The notes beneath the pieces were generated by a model. It was not told where the DNA came from. It saw only the letters and a program-made list of their open reading frames with translations, and searched no databases. From positions 1 through 64,000 of the forward strand of contig JAFXVJ010000050.1 in NCBI GenBank assembly GCA_017524615.1: DNA of 64,000 nucleotides, in the 5' to 3' direction. A program made the translations under genes and the position numbers. Every line of letters starts with the position of its first letter. Positions within the stretch are counted from its first letter, which is position 1. The DNA is from Clostridia bacterium (lineage in GTDB: Bacteria; Bacillota; Clostridia; Christensenellales; Aristaeellaceae). Positions 50,319-60,161 of this stretch are shown one piece after another.

Positions 50319-53300
50319 ATGCAGTGGACGGCGGGACAGAAGGCGGCCATCGACGCGCGAAACGACAGCGTGCTGGTCAGCGCGGCGGCGGGATCCGGAA
50401 AAACAGCGGTGCTGGTCGAGCGGGTGATGTCGCTGCTTCGGGAGGGCGGCCAGATCGACCGGATGCTGATCGTCACCTTCACCCGCGCGGCGGCGGGCGA
50501 AATGCGGGAGCGCATCGGCCGGCGGCTGGAGGAGGAAGGGGCGGAAAGCGCCCATCTGCGCCGCCAGGCCCTGCGGCTGAACCGGGCGGCCATCTGCACG
50601 CTGCATGTGTTTTGCGCCCGGGTGCTCCGGGACCACTTTCAGGCGGCGGGGGTGGACCCCATGGCCCGCATCGCCGATGAACAGCGGCTCTCCTCCCTGC
50701 GGCAGCGGGCGCTGGACGAGGTGATGGAGGCCATGTACGCCGATCCTGACCCGGACGAGCAGGCCCTGATGCTGCAATTGGAGGATGGGCAGATCACGGC
50801 GCTGGTCGGGCAGCTGTATGATTTTTTGATGGCCCAGGCCGATCCCTGGGAGTGGGCGGAACGCATGTGCCGGGAGGAAAGGGCCGGGCTGTCGGCCTGG
50901 ATGCCCAGCCTGGAGGCGCTGTGCCGGGAACAACTGCTGGGCGCTCAGGAGCTACTGCCTGAAATGGCGGCCATTCTGCATCGGAGCGACGGGCCGGACC
51001 GCTATATCCCGGCCTTTGACGCGGACAGCGCCATGATGGCCCAATTGCTGGCCGAGGCGGAGGCTGGCACCCTGACGGGCGGAAAAACCGCCTTCGCCCG
51101 CCTGAGCACAAAAAAGCCCTCCCCCCAGGAAAACCCGGAGGCGGCGGAGCAATACAAGCTGCTCAGGGAGGAATGGAAGGAACGGGTCAAGGCGGCCCGG
51201 GCCATGCTGCCGGAGGACATGGAGCGGGCCGGGGCGGACATCCTGCACACCCTGCCGGCCCTGCGGGCGCTGTGCGGGCTGGCTAAAAAACTGGACGAAA
51301 GGTATTTTGCCCTCAAACAGGCGCGGAACGACCTGGATTACAGCGACCTGGAGCATCTGACGCTGAAGGCCTTGAAGGATCCCGGGGTGCGCAGGGCGGT
51401 GGCGGAGCGGTTTGACGCGCTGTTCATTGATGAATACCAGGATGTGTCCGACATTCAGGAGGCCATTTTGCGCGCCCTGCACGAAGACGCCGGAAACACC
51501 CTGTTTATGGTGGGGGATGTGAAGCAGAGCATTTACCGGTTCCGCCTGGCCGATCCCACCCTGTTTCTGCAGAAATACCGGGATTATTCCACCGCGGCGG
51601 ATGCCCGGGAACGGAAAATCCTGCTGCAGCAGAATTTTCGCTCCGATGAAAATGTGCTGCTGGCGGTAAACCAGGTCTTCCGCCATGCCATGCGGGAAAA
51701 GGAAACGGAAATCGAATACAACGAGGCCGCCATGCTGCGCCCCGGCGGCGGCCAACCCCTGGGCGCGCCGGTGGAGATCCATTTGATCCGCGGCCCGGAG
51801 GAAGAAGGGGAGGAAGGCTCCGGGGAGCTGAGGCAGGGCTATCGCTGCGAGGCGGCCTTCGTGGCCAAACGGATCAAGGAATTGATGCGCCTGGCCACCG
51901 TGCGGGAGGGCGGCGCCGAACGCCCCATGCGCTACCGGGATATCGCCCTGCTGCTGCGCAACGTGTCGGGACGGGCGCCCTTCATCGCGCGCACCTTGCA
52001 GGCCGAGGGCATTCCGGTGTACAGCGATGCCGACGCTCAGTTTTTCGATCTGCCGGAGGTGGCGGATCTGATGAACCTGCTGCGGGTGATCGACAATCCC
52101 TTCCAGGATATCCCGCTTCTGTCCGCGCTGCGCTGCCCGTGCTTTGGGTTCACGGAGGAGGAATTGGCGCGGATCCGCCTGGTGGATCGGGCGCCCGGCA
52201 TGCCCTTCCACGCGGCGTTCCTCGCCGTGATGGAAAAGGATGGCCCCCTGGCCCGGAAGGCGAAAGCCACCTGGGATCAGCTGGCGGAGTGGCGGTTTCT
52301 GTCCCTGAATCTGCCGGTGGATCAATTGGTGTGGCAGGTGCTGGAGGAAAGTGGGCTGTATATGCGGGCCGGAGCCATGGAGGACGGCGAACTGCGTCAG
52401 GCGAACCTGCGCCTGCTGGCCGAGCGCGCCCAGGGCGACAGCGCCCGGGAGGGGCTGAATGCCTTCCTGCGGGAAACGGGACGGCTGCGAGCCTCCGACG
52501 ACGGCAAGGCCGCGAAAACCTTGGGAGAAAATGAGGATGTGGTGCGCATCCTGACGCTGCATAAATCCAAAGGGCTGGAGTTTCCGGTGGTGTTCCTGCT
52601 GGAGGGCGCCCGGAATTTCCGCCTGGGCGGGGAAGGGCTGCTGCGGCTGCACAGCCGGTATGGTATGGCCCTGCAGTTTATCGACGGGGAACAGCGCGTG
52701 ACCCGGGACACCTGCGCCTTACGGGCCCTGGACGGCATCGGCGTGCGGGAAGGAAGGGCGGAGGAAGCGCGGCTGCTGTACGTGGGCATGACCAGAGCCA
52801 GGGAACGGCTGATCCTGGTGGGATCGCCCCGAAAGCTGCAGGACGCGCTGGACAATTGGCGCAGGCCTGCCACGGCCTTTGCCGCCGGCAGCGCCAAATG
52901 CATGCTGGACTGGGTGATGGTCAGCCTGGGCGGCTTCCGGCAGGGGGAAACCATCGCGGAAAACGGCAGTGTGTGGCATATGTGCTTGGAGCAGGCGGAG
53001 GATCTGTCCCTCCAGTCATCCGGGCATACCGTGCAATTGCCGCCCCTGGCCGACACGCCGCCGGACGGCCGGATTGCCGCCCGGCTCAGCCGGGTGCCGC
53101 CGCCCCAGCCGCCGCTGAAGACATCGGTCACCGCCATTGCCAAAAAGCTGCGCACGGACAGCGACGATTGGGAATCCCCGGCGGACAAGCGCCGCCTGCC
53201 GGAGGAGGCGGCCGTGCCCGCCTTCCTGCAGGAGGAACACATCACCGCCGCCCAGCGCGGCACCGTCACCCATCGGGTGCTGGGGCTGATGGATTACGCC

Positions 53301-53765
53301 TTGGTGCGGCAGGGGAAAATCGCCGCGGCGCTGGACATCCTGGAACAGCGCGGGCTGCTGACGGAGACGGAGCGCCTGTCCGTCCGCGTGGACTGGCTGA
53401 AGCGTTTCTTTGCCTCCCCTGTGGGCCGGCGCGCCCTGGCGGCGGATCAGGTGCACAGGGAATGGGCGTTTAACATGAAATGCCGGGGCCAGGGACTCGT
53501 GCAGGGCGTGATCGACCTGTGTTTCGTGGAAAACGGGCAATGGGTGCTGGTGGATTATAAAACCGACCGGGCCGACGGGGAGGAACTGCTGCGCCGCTAT
53601 GCCCTGCAGCTGCAGTGGTACAGCCGGGCCCTGGAAAGCATCACGGGCCGGCTCGTCGCCGAAACGCTGGTTTTTGGCCTGCGTTCCGGCCAGGCCTATG
53701 CTGTGCCCATGGGCGGCAGCGCGGAGGACGCGGCTGCCCGGGCGGAATCGCCGGACGGCCCGTGA
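50319..53765 (+). CDS. addA: ATP-dependent helicase/nuclease AddA
   Basis: A 1,148-residue protein. The UvrD/PcrA-type helicase has Walker A (SAAAGSGKTAVLVERV), RFDALFIDEYQDVSDIQ, GDVKQSIYRFRLADP, LTLHKSKGLEFPVVFL and LYVGMTRARERLIL. The C-terminal RecB-like nuclease has WVLVDYKTDRADG (Asp-Tyr-Lys) and LQLQWYSRALE. AddAB processes double-strand breaks for recombination. ATG 50319 follows CGGAGG. AddB, usually the gene directly upstream, is not in this window; the upstream genes are the PadR operon. Confidence 0.94.
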   Translation: MQWTAGQKAAIDARNDSVLVSAAAGSGKTAVLVERVMSLLREGGQIDRMLIVTFTRAAAGEMRERIGRRLEEEGAESAHLRRQALRLNRAAICTLHVFCARVLRDHFQAAGVDPMARIADEQRLSSLRQRALDEVMEAMYADPDPDEQALMLQLEDGQITALVGQLYDFLMAQADPWEWAERMCREERAGLSAWMPSLEALCREQLLGAQELLPEMAAILHRSDGPDRYIPAFDADSAMMAQLLAEAEAGTLTGGKTAFARLSTKKPSPQENPEAAEQYKLLREEWKERVKAARAMLPEDMERAGADILHTLPALRALCGLAKKLDERYFALKQARNDLDYSDLEHLTLKALKDPGVRRAVAERFDALFIDEYQDVSDIQEAILRALHEDAGNTLFMVGDVKQSIYRFRLADPTLFLQKYRDYSTAADARERKILLQQNFRSDENVLLAVNQVFRHAMREKETEIEYNEAAMLRPGGGQPLGAPVEIHLIRGPEEEGEEGSGELRQGYRCEAAFVAKRIKELMRLATVREGGAERPMRYRDIALLLRNVSGRAPFIARTLQAEGIPVYSDADAQFFDLPEVADLMNLLRVIDNPFQDIPLLSALRCPCFGFTEEELARIRLVDRAPGMPFHAAFLAVMEKDGPLARKAKATWDQLAEWRFLSLNLPVDQLVWQVLEESGLYMRAGAMEDGELRQANLRLLAERAQGDSAREGLNAFLRETGRLRASDDGKAAKTLGENEDVVRILTLHKSKGLEFPVVFLLEGARNFRLGGEGLLRLHSRYGMALQFIDGEQRVTRDTCALRALDGIGVREGRAEEARLLYVGMTRARERLILVGSPRKLQDALDNWRRPATAFAAGSAKCMLDWVMVSLGGFRQGETIAENGSVWHMCLEQAEDLSLQSSGHTVQLPPLADTPPDGRIAARLSRVPPPQPPLKTSVTAIAKKLRTDSDDWESPADKRRLPEEAAVPAFLQEEHITAAQRGTVTHRVLGLMDYALVRQGKIAAALDILEQRGLLTETERLSVRVDWLKRFFASPVGRRALAADQVHREWAFNMKCRGQGLVQGVIDLCFVENGQWVLVDYKTDRADGEELLRRYALQLQWYSRALESITGRLVAETLVFGLRSGQAYAVPMGGSAEDAAARAESPDGP

Positions 53766-53850
53766 CGGGATCGGGCTTGCTGTCCGATGGGCGCTCAAAG
53801 CCTTACGGGAAAAGCGTTTGCAACCTCAAATGCGGGAAGGAGAAATACAG

Positions 53851-54069
53851 ATGGCGTTCTTCAAAAAGCAGGGGCCAGCCCTGCGGTTCGATCCTCAAAC
53901 TCAGGAACCGGCAGTGCGCAAAAGCATTTGCACCGGGGAAATGACCGTGGGCTTTATTGAAAAAAGCACCGGCAGATTTCTCGACCTGATGCGGGTGGAC
54001 CGGGCCGGTCTGGAGGATTTCTGCCGCCGGACCGGGACGGAGCCGGATCAGATCAAAACGATTTACTGA
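53851..54069 (+). CDS. Small conserved protein, unknown function
   Basis: A 72-residue protein: MAFFKKQGPALRFDPQTQEP, then AVRKSICTGEMTVGFIEKST and RFLDLMRVDRAGLEDFCRRTG. ATG 53851 follows AAGGAG. I recall very similar short proteins in clostridial genomes, often mislabelled as aspartate dehydrogenase; the length rules that out. The gene is on the same strand 85 bases after addA. Function unknown. Confidence 0.75.
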   Translation: MAFFKKQGPALRFDPQTQEPAVRKSICTGEMTVGFIEKSTGRFLDLMRVDRAGLEDFCRRTGTEPDQIKTIY

Positions 54070-54211
54070 TGCCGGCATGGCGATACGGCATGCCGTCCGG
54101 GCGTCCGATGCGCGGCCGGGCGGGGTTTCACCGTGCTTCCGGCGGGCGGCAGAGCCATAAAATTCTTTCCAAAAAACTTGGCAAATTGGGCGATTCTTCC
54201 CATCCCGACCC

Positions 54212-54240
54212 TTGCCAACCGCATAAAAATCCTGTATAAT
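54212..54240 (+). promoter_or_regulatory. ppdK promoter
   Basis: TTGCCA (54212-54217), 17 bases, TATAAT (54235-54240). The start codon is about 80 bases downstream. Confidence 0.8.
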
Positions 54241-54321
54241 CAGGTAGGGACGCGAATATGGCCTTTTTGGTCTGTATGCTCCCATAAAATGTATTCCAAT
54301 TCCGAAAGGAGATAGATCCCC

Positions 54322-56964
54322 ATGGGCAAGAAGTACGTATACCTGTTTACCGAAGGGAATGCTACCATGCGCGAACTGCTGGGCGGCAAGGGCGCTAATC
54401 TGGCCGAAATGACCAACATCGGCCTGCCGGTTCCCCAGGGCTTCACCATTTCTACCGAAGCATGCACCCAGTACTATGAGGACGGCCGGAAGATCAACGA
54501 TGAAATCATGGCCGAAATCATGGCCAACGTGGAAAAAATGGAACAGATCAACGGCAAGAAGTTCGGCGATCTGGAAAATCCCCTGCTGGTTTCCGTGCGC
54601 TCCGGCGCCCGCGCGTCCATGCCCGGCATGATGGACACCATCCTGAACCTGGGCCTCAATGACGACGTGGTGGCCGCCATGATCAAGGGCAACCCTGATC
54701 CCAAGTTCGAGCGTTTCGTGTACGACTGCTATCGCCGCTTCATCCAGATGTTCTCCGACGTGGTCATGGAAGTGGGCAAGAAGTACTTTGAGGCCCTGAT
54801 CGACGAAATGAAGGAAAAGAAGGGCGTTACCTTCGACACCGACCTGACCGCCGCCGACCTCAAGGAGCTGGCCGGGCAATTCAAAGCCGAGTATAAAAAG
54901 CAGCTGGGCGAAGAATTCCCCTCCGATCCCAAGGTGCAGCTGTATGAAGCCATCCGCGCCGTATTCCGTTCCTGGGACAACCCCCGGGCCAATGTGTACC
55001 GCATGGATCATGACATCCCCTATTCCTGGGGCACGGCCGTGAACGTGATGCCCATGGTGTTCGGCAACCTGAACGAGAATTCCGGCACCGGCGTGGCCTT
55101 CACCCGCAATCCCGCCACCGGCGAAAAAGTGCTGATGGGCGAATTCCTGACCAACGCCCAGGGCGAAGACGTGGTGGCCGGCGTGCGCACCCCCATGCCC
55201 ATCTCCCAGATGGAAGAAAAATTCCCCGAAGCGTACAAGCAGTTCGTGGAAGTGTGCCGCATCCTGGAAGACCATTACCGCGACATGCAGGATATGGAAT
55301 TCACCGTGGAAAACGGCAAGCTGTATATGCTCCAGTGCCGCAGCGGCAAGCGTACCGCCCAGGCCGCCATCAAGATCGCCTGCGATCTGATCGACGAAAA
55401 GATGATCAGCGAAGAAGAAGCGCTGATGCAGATCGACGCCAAATCCCTGGATATGCTGCTACATCCCACCTTTGATCAGAAGGCCCTGAAGGCCGCTAAG
55501 CCCGTGGGCAAGGGCATCGCCGCTTCCCCCGGCGCCGCCGCCGGCCACATCGTGTTCACCGCCGAAGACGCCGTGGAGCATGGCAAGAAGGGCGAAAAGG
55601 TCGTTCTGGTCCGCCTGGAAACCAGCCCCGAGGATATCGAAGGCATGAAGTTCGCGCAGGGCATCCTCACCGTCCGCGGCGGCCAGACCAGCCACGCGGC
55701 CGTGGTGGCCCGCGGCATGGGCACCTGCTGCGTATCCGGCTGCGGCGACATCAAGATGGACGAAGCCAACAAGTGCTTCACCCTGGCCGGCAAGACCTAT
55801 CGCGAGGGCGACGAAATCTCTCTGGACGGCAGCACCGGCAACATCTACGGCGAACTGATCCCCACCGTGCCCGCCGATCCCAACAGCGGCTACTTCGGCC
55901 GCATCATGGAGCTGGCCGACAAGTACAAGACCATGGGCGTGCGCACCAATGCCGACACCCCCAAGGACGCCCGTCAGGCCGCTTCCTTCGGCGCGCAGGG
56001 CATCGGCTTGTGCCGTACCGAGCATATGTTCTTCGGCCCCGACCGCATTCCCGCTTTCCGCGAAATGATCTGCGCTGAAACCGTGGAAGAGCGCAAGGCC
56101 GCTTTGGACAAGATCGAGCCCATGCAGCAGGCTGACTTCGAAGGCCTGTTCGAGGCGCTGGGCGGATATCCTGTCACCATCCGCTTCCTGGATCCCCCGC
56201 TGCATGAATTCGTGCCCACCGAAGAGGCCGACATCGAAGCCCTCGCCAAGGCGCAGGGCAAGACCGTGGCCTACATCAAGCAGGTCATTTCCGACCTCCA
56301 CGAATTCAACCCCATGATGGGTCACCGCGGCTGCCGCCTGACCGTCACCTATCCCGAAATCGCCGTGATGCAGACCAACGCCATCATCAAGGCCGCGCTG
56401 GCCGTGCAGGGCCGTCATCCCGACTGGAATGTGGTGCCCGAGATCATGATCCCCCTGGTAGGCGAATTGAAGGAATACAAGTTCGTCAAGAGCATCGTGG
56501 TGGAGACTGCGGACAAGCTGATCAAGGATGCCGGCAGCGCCCTCAAGTACGAAGTGGGCACCATGATCGAAATCCCGCGCGCCGCCCTGACCGCGGACGA
56601 AATCGCCAAGGAAGCGGACTTCTTCTGCTTCGGCACCAACGACCTGACCCAGATGACCTTCGGCTTCTCCCGGGACGACGCCGGCAAGTTCCTGCCTGCT
56701 TACTACAGCAGCAAGATCTATGAGAGCGATCCCTTCTCCCGTCTGGACACGGTGGGCGTTGGCAAGCTGATGAAGATGGCCGTCACCATGGGCCACGAAG
56801 CCAACAGCAAGATCCATTGCGGCATCTGCGGCGAGCATGGCGGCGATCCGTCCTCCATCGAATTCTGCAACCAGATTGGCCTGAACTACGTCTCCTGCAG
56901 CCCCTTCCGGGTGCCCATCGCCCGTTTGGCTGCTGCCCAGGCTGCCATTAAGGCCAAGAAGTAA
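54322..56964 (+). CDS. ppdK: Pyruvate, phosphate dikinase
   Basis: An 880-residue PPDK. The N-terminal ATP-grasp domain has LLGGKGANLAEMTNIGLPVPQGFTI and FVSVRSGARASMPGMMDTILNLG-like VSVRSGARASMPGMMDT. The central swivel domain has the phospho-histidine in GGQTSHAAVVARGMG (His458). The C-terminal PEP-binding barrel has GLCRTEHMF, MMGHRGCRL, FFCFGTNDLTQMTFG and Cys836 in HCGICGEHGG. It interconverts ATP, Pi and pyruvate with AMP, PPi and PEP, a key step in anaerobes that use PPi-linked glycolysis. ATG 54322 follows AAAGGAG. Length is normal. Monocistronic. Confidence 0.97.
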   Translation: MGKKYVYLFTEGNATMRELLGGKGANLAEMTNIGLPVPQGFTISTEACTQYYEDGRKINDEIMAEIMANVEKMEQINGKKFGDLENPLLVSVRSGARASMPGMMDTILNLGLNDDVVAAMIKGNPDPKFERFVYDCYRRFIQMFSDVVMEVGKKYFEALIDEMKEKKGVTFDTDLTAADLKELAGQFKAEYKKQLGEEFPSDPKVQLYEAIRAVFRSWDNPRANVYRMDHDIPYSWGTAVNVMPMVFGNLNENSGTGVAFTRNPATGEKVLMGEFLTNAQGEDVVAGVRTPMPISQMEEKFPEAYKQFVEVCRILEDHYRDMQDMEFTVENGKLYMLQCRSGKRTAQAAIKIACDLIDEKMISEEEALMQIDAKSLDMLLHPTFDQKALKAAKPVGKGIAASPGAAAGHIVFTAEDAVEHGKKGEKVVLVRLETSPEDIEGMKFAQGILTVRGGQTSHAAVVARGMGTCCVSGCGDIKMDEANKCFTLAGKTYREGDEISLDGSTGNIYGELIPTVPADPNSGYFGRIMELADKYKTMGVRTNADTPKDARQAASFGAQGIGLCRTEHMFFGPDRIPAFREMICAETVEERKAALDKIEPMQQADFEGLFEALGGYPVTIRFLDPPLHEFVPTEEADIEALAKAQGKTVAYIKQVISDLHEFNPMMGHRGCRLTVTYPEIAVMQTNAIIKAALAVQGRHPDWNVVPEIMIPLVGELKEYKFVKSIVVETADKLIKDAGSALKYEVGTMIEIPRAALTADEIAKEADFFCFGTNDLTQMTFGFSRDDAGKFLPAYYSSKIYESDPFSRLDTVGVGKLMKMAVTMGHEANSKIHCGICGEHGGDPSSIEFCNQIGLNYVSCSPFRVPIARLAAAQAAIKAKK

Positions 56965-56986
56965 TCCGTCTTTGAACAGCAAAATG

Positions 56987-57017
56987 CCCCCGACAGCAAT
57001 GCCGGGGGTTTTCGTTT
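56987..57017 (+). terminator. ppdK terminator
   Basis: CCCCCG (56987-56992) pairs with CGGGGG (57003-57008), then TTTTCGTTTTC. A second G/C-rich hairpin lies at 57060-57084. Confidence 0.75.
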
Positions 57018-57105
57018 TCTTTTTCGTTTCCTTGCGCAGGATGGATCCGCTGCCGCGGGGGCTCAGGGGCCGCGGAGGCCCCTGAAGCGTTTCCGCATGC
57101 TGTCG

Positions 57106-58482
57106 TCAGTCTACCTGGGGCAGACGGGCGCGGTATTGGGCCAGTTCTTCGTCGGTGGGCACGTAATCGTCCATCTTGCCCTCGTGGAATTTCTCATACG
57201 CCACCATGTCGAAATAGCCGGTGCCGGTGAGGCCGAACACGAGGGTCTTTTCCTCGCCGGTCTCCTTGCACTTCATGGCCTCGTCGATGGCGACGCGGAT
57301 GGCGTGGCTGCTTTCGGGCGCGGGCAGGATGCCCTCCACGCGGGCGAACATTTCCGCCGCTTCAAAGACGCGGGTCTGGGGCACGGACACGGCTTCCATC
57401 ATGCCGTCGTCGTAGAGCTGGCTCAGCACCGGGCTCATGCCGTGGTAGCGCAGGCCGCCGGCGTGGTTGGGCGCGGGGATGAAATCGCTGCCCAGGGTGT
57501 ACATCTTCGCCAGGGGGCACACCATGCCGGTGTCGCAGAAATCGTACGCGTAGACGCCGCGGGTCAGGCTGGGGCAGGAAGCGGGCTCGACCGCGATGAT
57601 GCGGTAGTTCTTTTCGCCCCGCAGCTTTTCACCCATGAAGGGGGAAATCAGGCCGCCCAGGTTGCTGCCGCCGCCGGCGCAGCCGATGATGATGTCGGGC
57701 GTCACGCCGTATTTGTCCAGCGCAGCCTTGGTTTCCAGGCCGATCACGCTCTGATGCAGCAGCACCTGATTCAGCACGCTGCCCAGCACGTAGCGGTAAC
57801 CGGGATTGCCCACGGCCACCTCCACGGCCTCGGAAATGGCGCAGCCCAGGGAGCCGGTGGTGCCGGGATGCTCCGCCAGGATTTTGCGGCCCACCTGCGT
57901 GGTTTCAGAGGGGGAGGGGGTGACGGAAGCGCCGTAGGTGCGCATCACTTCACGGCGGAAGGGCTTTTGCTCATAGCTGACCTTTACCATGAACACCTTG
58001 CAGTCCAGCCCGAAATAGGAGCAGGCCATGCTCAGCGCGGTGCCCCACTGGCCGGCGCCGGTTTCCGTGGTGACGCCCTTCAGGCCCTGCTTCTTGGCGT
58101 AATAGGCCTGGGCGATGGCGGAATTGAGCTTGTGGCTGCCGGAGGTGTTGTTGCCCTCAAATTTGTAGTAGATCTTGGCGGGCGTCTGCAGCTTCTCTTC
58201 CAGGCAATAGGCGCGCACCAGTGGAGAGGGACGGTACATTTTGTAGAAATCCTGAATATCCTGGGGGATGGGAATGAAGCGGTTTTCGTTGTCCAGCTCC
58301 TGAGCCACCAATTCCTCGCAGAATACCGCGCCGAGCTCCTGGGCGGTCATGGGCTGATGGGTGCCGGGGTTCAGCAGGGGAGCGGGCTTGTTTTTCATGT
58401 CAGCCCGCACATTGTACCAGGTCGTAGGGATTTCGTTTTCCTCCAGATAGATTTTGTAGGGGATCTTCTTCTCAATGGCCAT
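57106..58482 (-). CDS. trpB: TrpB-like PLP enzyme (tryptophan synthase beta chain, TrpB2 type)
   Basis: A 458-residue protein. YYKFEGNNTSGSHKLNSAIAQAYYAKKQG holds the PLP lysine (Lys118). TETGAGQWGTALSMAC, GCAGGGSNLGGLISPF and HAGGLRYHGMSPVL are hallmarks of the long TrpB2 group, as is the extended N-terminus (IPTTWYNVRADM). TrpB joins indole and serine to tryptophan. TrpB2 enzymes often stand alone and may scavenge indole. ATG 58482 follows AAAGGAG. A T-box leader with a UGG specifier controls it. No trpA is nearby. Confidence 0.92.
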   Translation of the reverse strand: MAIEKKIPYKIYLEENEIPTTWYNVRADMKNKPAPLLNPGTHQPMTAQELGAVFCEELVAQELDNENRFIPIPQDIQDFYKMYRPSPLVRAYCLEEKLQTPAKIYYKFEGNNTSGSHKLNSAIAQAYYAKKQGLKGVTTETGAGQWGTALSMACSYFGLDCKVFMVKVSYEQKPFRREVMRTYGASVTPSPSETTQVGRKILAEHPGTTGSLGCAISEAVEVAVGNPGYRYVLGSVLNQVLLHQSVIGLETKAALDKYGVTPDIIIGCAGGGSNLGGLISPFMGEKLRGEKNYRIIAVEPASCPSLTRGVYAYDFCDTGMVCPLAKMYTLGSDFIPAPNHAGGLRYHGMSPVLSQLYDDGMMEAVSVPQTRVFEAAEMFARVEGILPAPESSHAIRVAIDEAMKCKETGEEKTLVFGLTGTGYFDMVAYEKFHEGKMDDYVPTDEELAQYRARLPQVD

Positions 58483-58508
58483 CGTATTGGCTCCTTTCTT
58501 CGGGACAG

Positions 58509-58790
58509 AAAAAACGATCCTGTCCCAGTGTTTTTTCGCTGGGACAGGATCGTGAAAATCCTGCGGTGCCACCCGGCTTGGCGCTTTCAGCGCCCGCTTT
58601 GCGCATACCTTTTGATATGCAGGCCCTTTTGACGGCAGGCCACCCCGTCTCGCATACTGGGGAATCGCTTCCCGTTCCGCTCGCCCTCAGAAGTCCATTC
58701 GGCGCCGTGCTTTCTGCCGCCATCCCACCGCCGGCGGCTCTCTTGAGAAATACGGTCAGCGCTTACTTACCCTTCCTCAACGGTTTAGCA
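58509..58790 (-). promoter_or_regulatory. T-box riboswitch (tRNA-Trp) upstream of the TrpB2 gene
   Basis: The T-box core GGGTGGCACCGCAG lies at 58574-58561 (minus). UGGC pairs with GCCA, as expected for the G discriminator of bacterial tRNA-Trp. The specifier UGG is at 58697-58695 in GAATGGACTTCTGAGG. The terminator CGATCCTGTCCCAG/CTGGGACAGGATCG (58515-58552) is followed on the minus strand by TTTTTT. Low charged tRNA-Trp would turn the gene on. Confidence 0.93.
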
Positions 58791-58791
58791 T

Positions 58792-58820
58792 ATTCTATCA
58801 TGGGCTTTTCCGGATGTCAA
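58792..58820 (-). promoter_or_regulatory. Promoter of the tryptophan T-box transcript
   Basis: On the minus strand: TTGACA (58820-58815), 17 bases, TAGAAT (58797-58792). Confidence 0.8.
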
Positions 58821-58965
58821 TGGCCATTTGCGCGGAAAAATGTTTTTTCCCTGTATTTGACGAACAGCCGCGGCTGACGACCGAAAGACGGCAAACGGCG
58901 CTGCCCGCAGCAGACCGAGGCGCGCATCGGCCGGTCGGAAAGGCCCTTTCGGATTCCTTTCGCGC

Positions 58966-59973
58966 TTACAGCAGCACGATGCCGTTCTTTTCGCAGATCT
59001 CGCGGGTGGCGGCGTCCCAGTAGGAGGACTGCACCTCGCCGATGTGAGCCTTGCCCAGCAGCAGCATGCACATGCGGCTCTGGCCGATGCCGCCGCCGAT
59101 GGTGTAGGGCAATTCACCCTTGAGCAGCGCCCGGTGGAAGGGAAGCTGCCGGCGTTCCTCCTTCCCGGCCAGCTTCAATTGCCTGTCCAGGGATTCCGGC
59201 GACACGCGGATGCCCATGGAGGAAATTTCAAAAGCGCATCCGAGCAGCTCGTTCCAGAACATGATATCGCCGTTCAGATCCCAATCGTCGTAGTCGGGGG
59301 CGCGGCCGTCGTGGGGCTGGCCGGATCTCAGCTTGCCGCCGATTTGCAGGATGCAGGCGGTTTTGTGCTCCCACAGGAACAGGTTTTCCCGCTCCTTGGG
59401 GGTTTTTCCGGGATACAGATCCTCCAATTCTTGGGTGGTGATGAAGGTAACCTCGCGGCACAGCGCGGTTTTGATTTGGGGGTATTCCCACTTGATCCGA
59501 TCCAGGGTGATGCAGATGGCGGTGACGATGCGCTCCATGGCGTCGCGCAGGGTGGCCATGGTGCGGTCCTCCTCGCGGATCACCTTTTCCCAGTCCCACT
59601 GATCCACATACACGGAATGCAGGTTATCCAGCGCTTCATCCCGGCGGATAGCGTTCATGTCGGTATACAGCCCTTCGCCCACGGGAAAATGATACCGGTG
59701 CAGGGCAAAGCGCTTCCATTTGGCCAGGGAGTGCACCACCTGCGCTTCCTCGCCAGTTTCCAGCATATCGAAAGAGACTGGCCTTTCGACGCCGTTCAGG
59801 TCGTCGTTCAGGCCGGAAGCCCCATCCACAAATAAAGGGGCGGACACGCGCTTGAGGTTCAGCGCGTGGGACAAATTGCTTTGAAAGGTCTTGCGGATCA
59901 GATCAATGGCGGCCTGGGTTTCATACAGGGACAGCGGGGAAACATATCCCGCCGGGACGATCACATGGCTCAT
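58966..59973 (-). CDS. asnA: Aspartate--ammonia ligase (AsnA)
   Basis: A 335-residue class II synthetase-like enzyme. It has VSAPLFVDGASGLNDDLNGVERPV, KWKRFALHRYHFPVGEGLYTDMNAIR, VYVDQWDWEKVI, YPGKTPKERENLFLWEHKTACILQIGG and the end GGGIGQSRMCMLLLGKAHIGEVQSSYW. It makes asparagine from aspartate, ammonia and ATP. The start at 59973 follows AAAGGAGGCG. It lies upstream of the T-box transcript on the same strand but has its own promoter. Length equals E. coli AsnA within a few residues. Confidence 0.96.
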   Translation of the reverse strand: MSHVIVPAGYVSPLSLYETQAAIDLIRKTFQSNLSHALNLKRVSAPLFVDGASGLNDDLNGVERPVSFDMLETGEEAQVVHSLAKWKRFALHRYHFPVGEGLYTDMNAIRRDEALDNLHSVYVDQWDWEKVIREEDRTMATLRDAMERIVTAICITLDRIKWEYPQIKTALCREVTFITTQELEDLYPGKTPKERENLFLWEHKTACILQIGGKLRSGQPHDGRAPDYDDWDLNGDIMFWNELLGCAFEISSMGIRVSPESLDRQLKLAGKEERRQLPFHRALLKGELPYTIGGGIGQSRMCMLLLGKAHIGEVQSSYWDAATREICEKNGIVLL

Positions 59974-59997
59974 AGCGGCGCCTCCTTTATTTCAATA

Positions 59998-60026
59998 AGG
60001 ATAGCAAGGACGGGGGCGTTTGTCAA
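59998..60026 (-). promoter_or_regulatory. asnA promoter
   Basis: On the minus strand: TTGACA (60026-60021), 17 bases, TATCCT (60003-59998). The ribosome-binding site follows within 20 bases, so the leader is very short. Confidence 0.75.
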
Positions 60027-60161
60027 TCCGGGCCCTGTTTTTTTCCTGCGTTTCTCCCGGCCGGCGCCGGATGGCGGGGAGAATCCTCCGCGCGGTCCGG
60101 GTCAGAACGTATTTCTTCTGCATTCTTCCGGCAGATTGCGGAATTTTCCTGCCGTCAAGGC

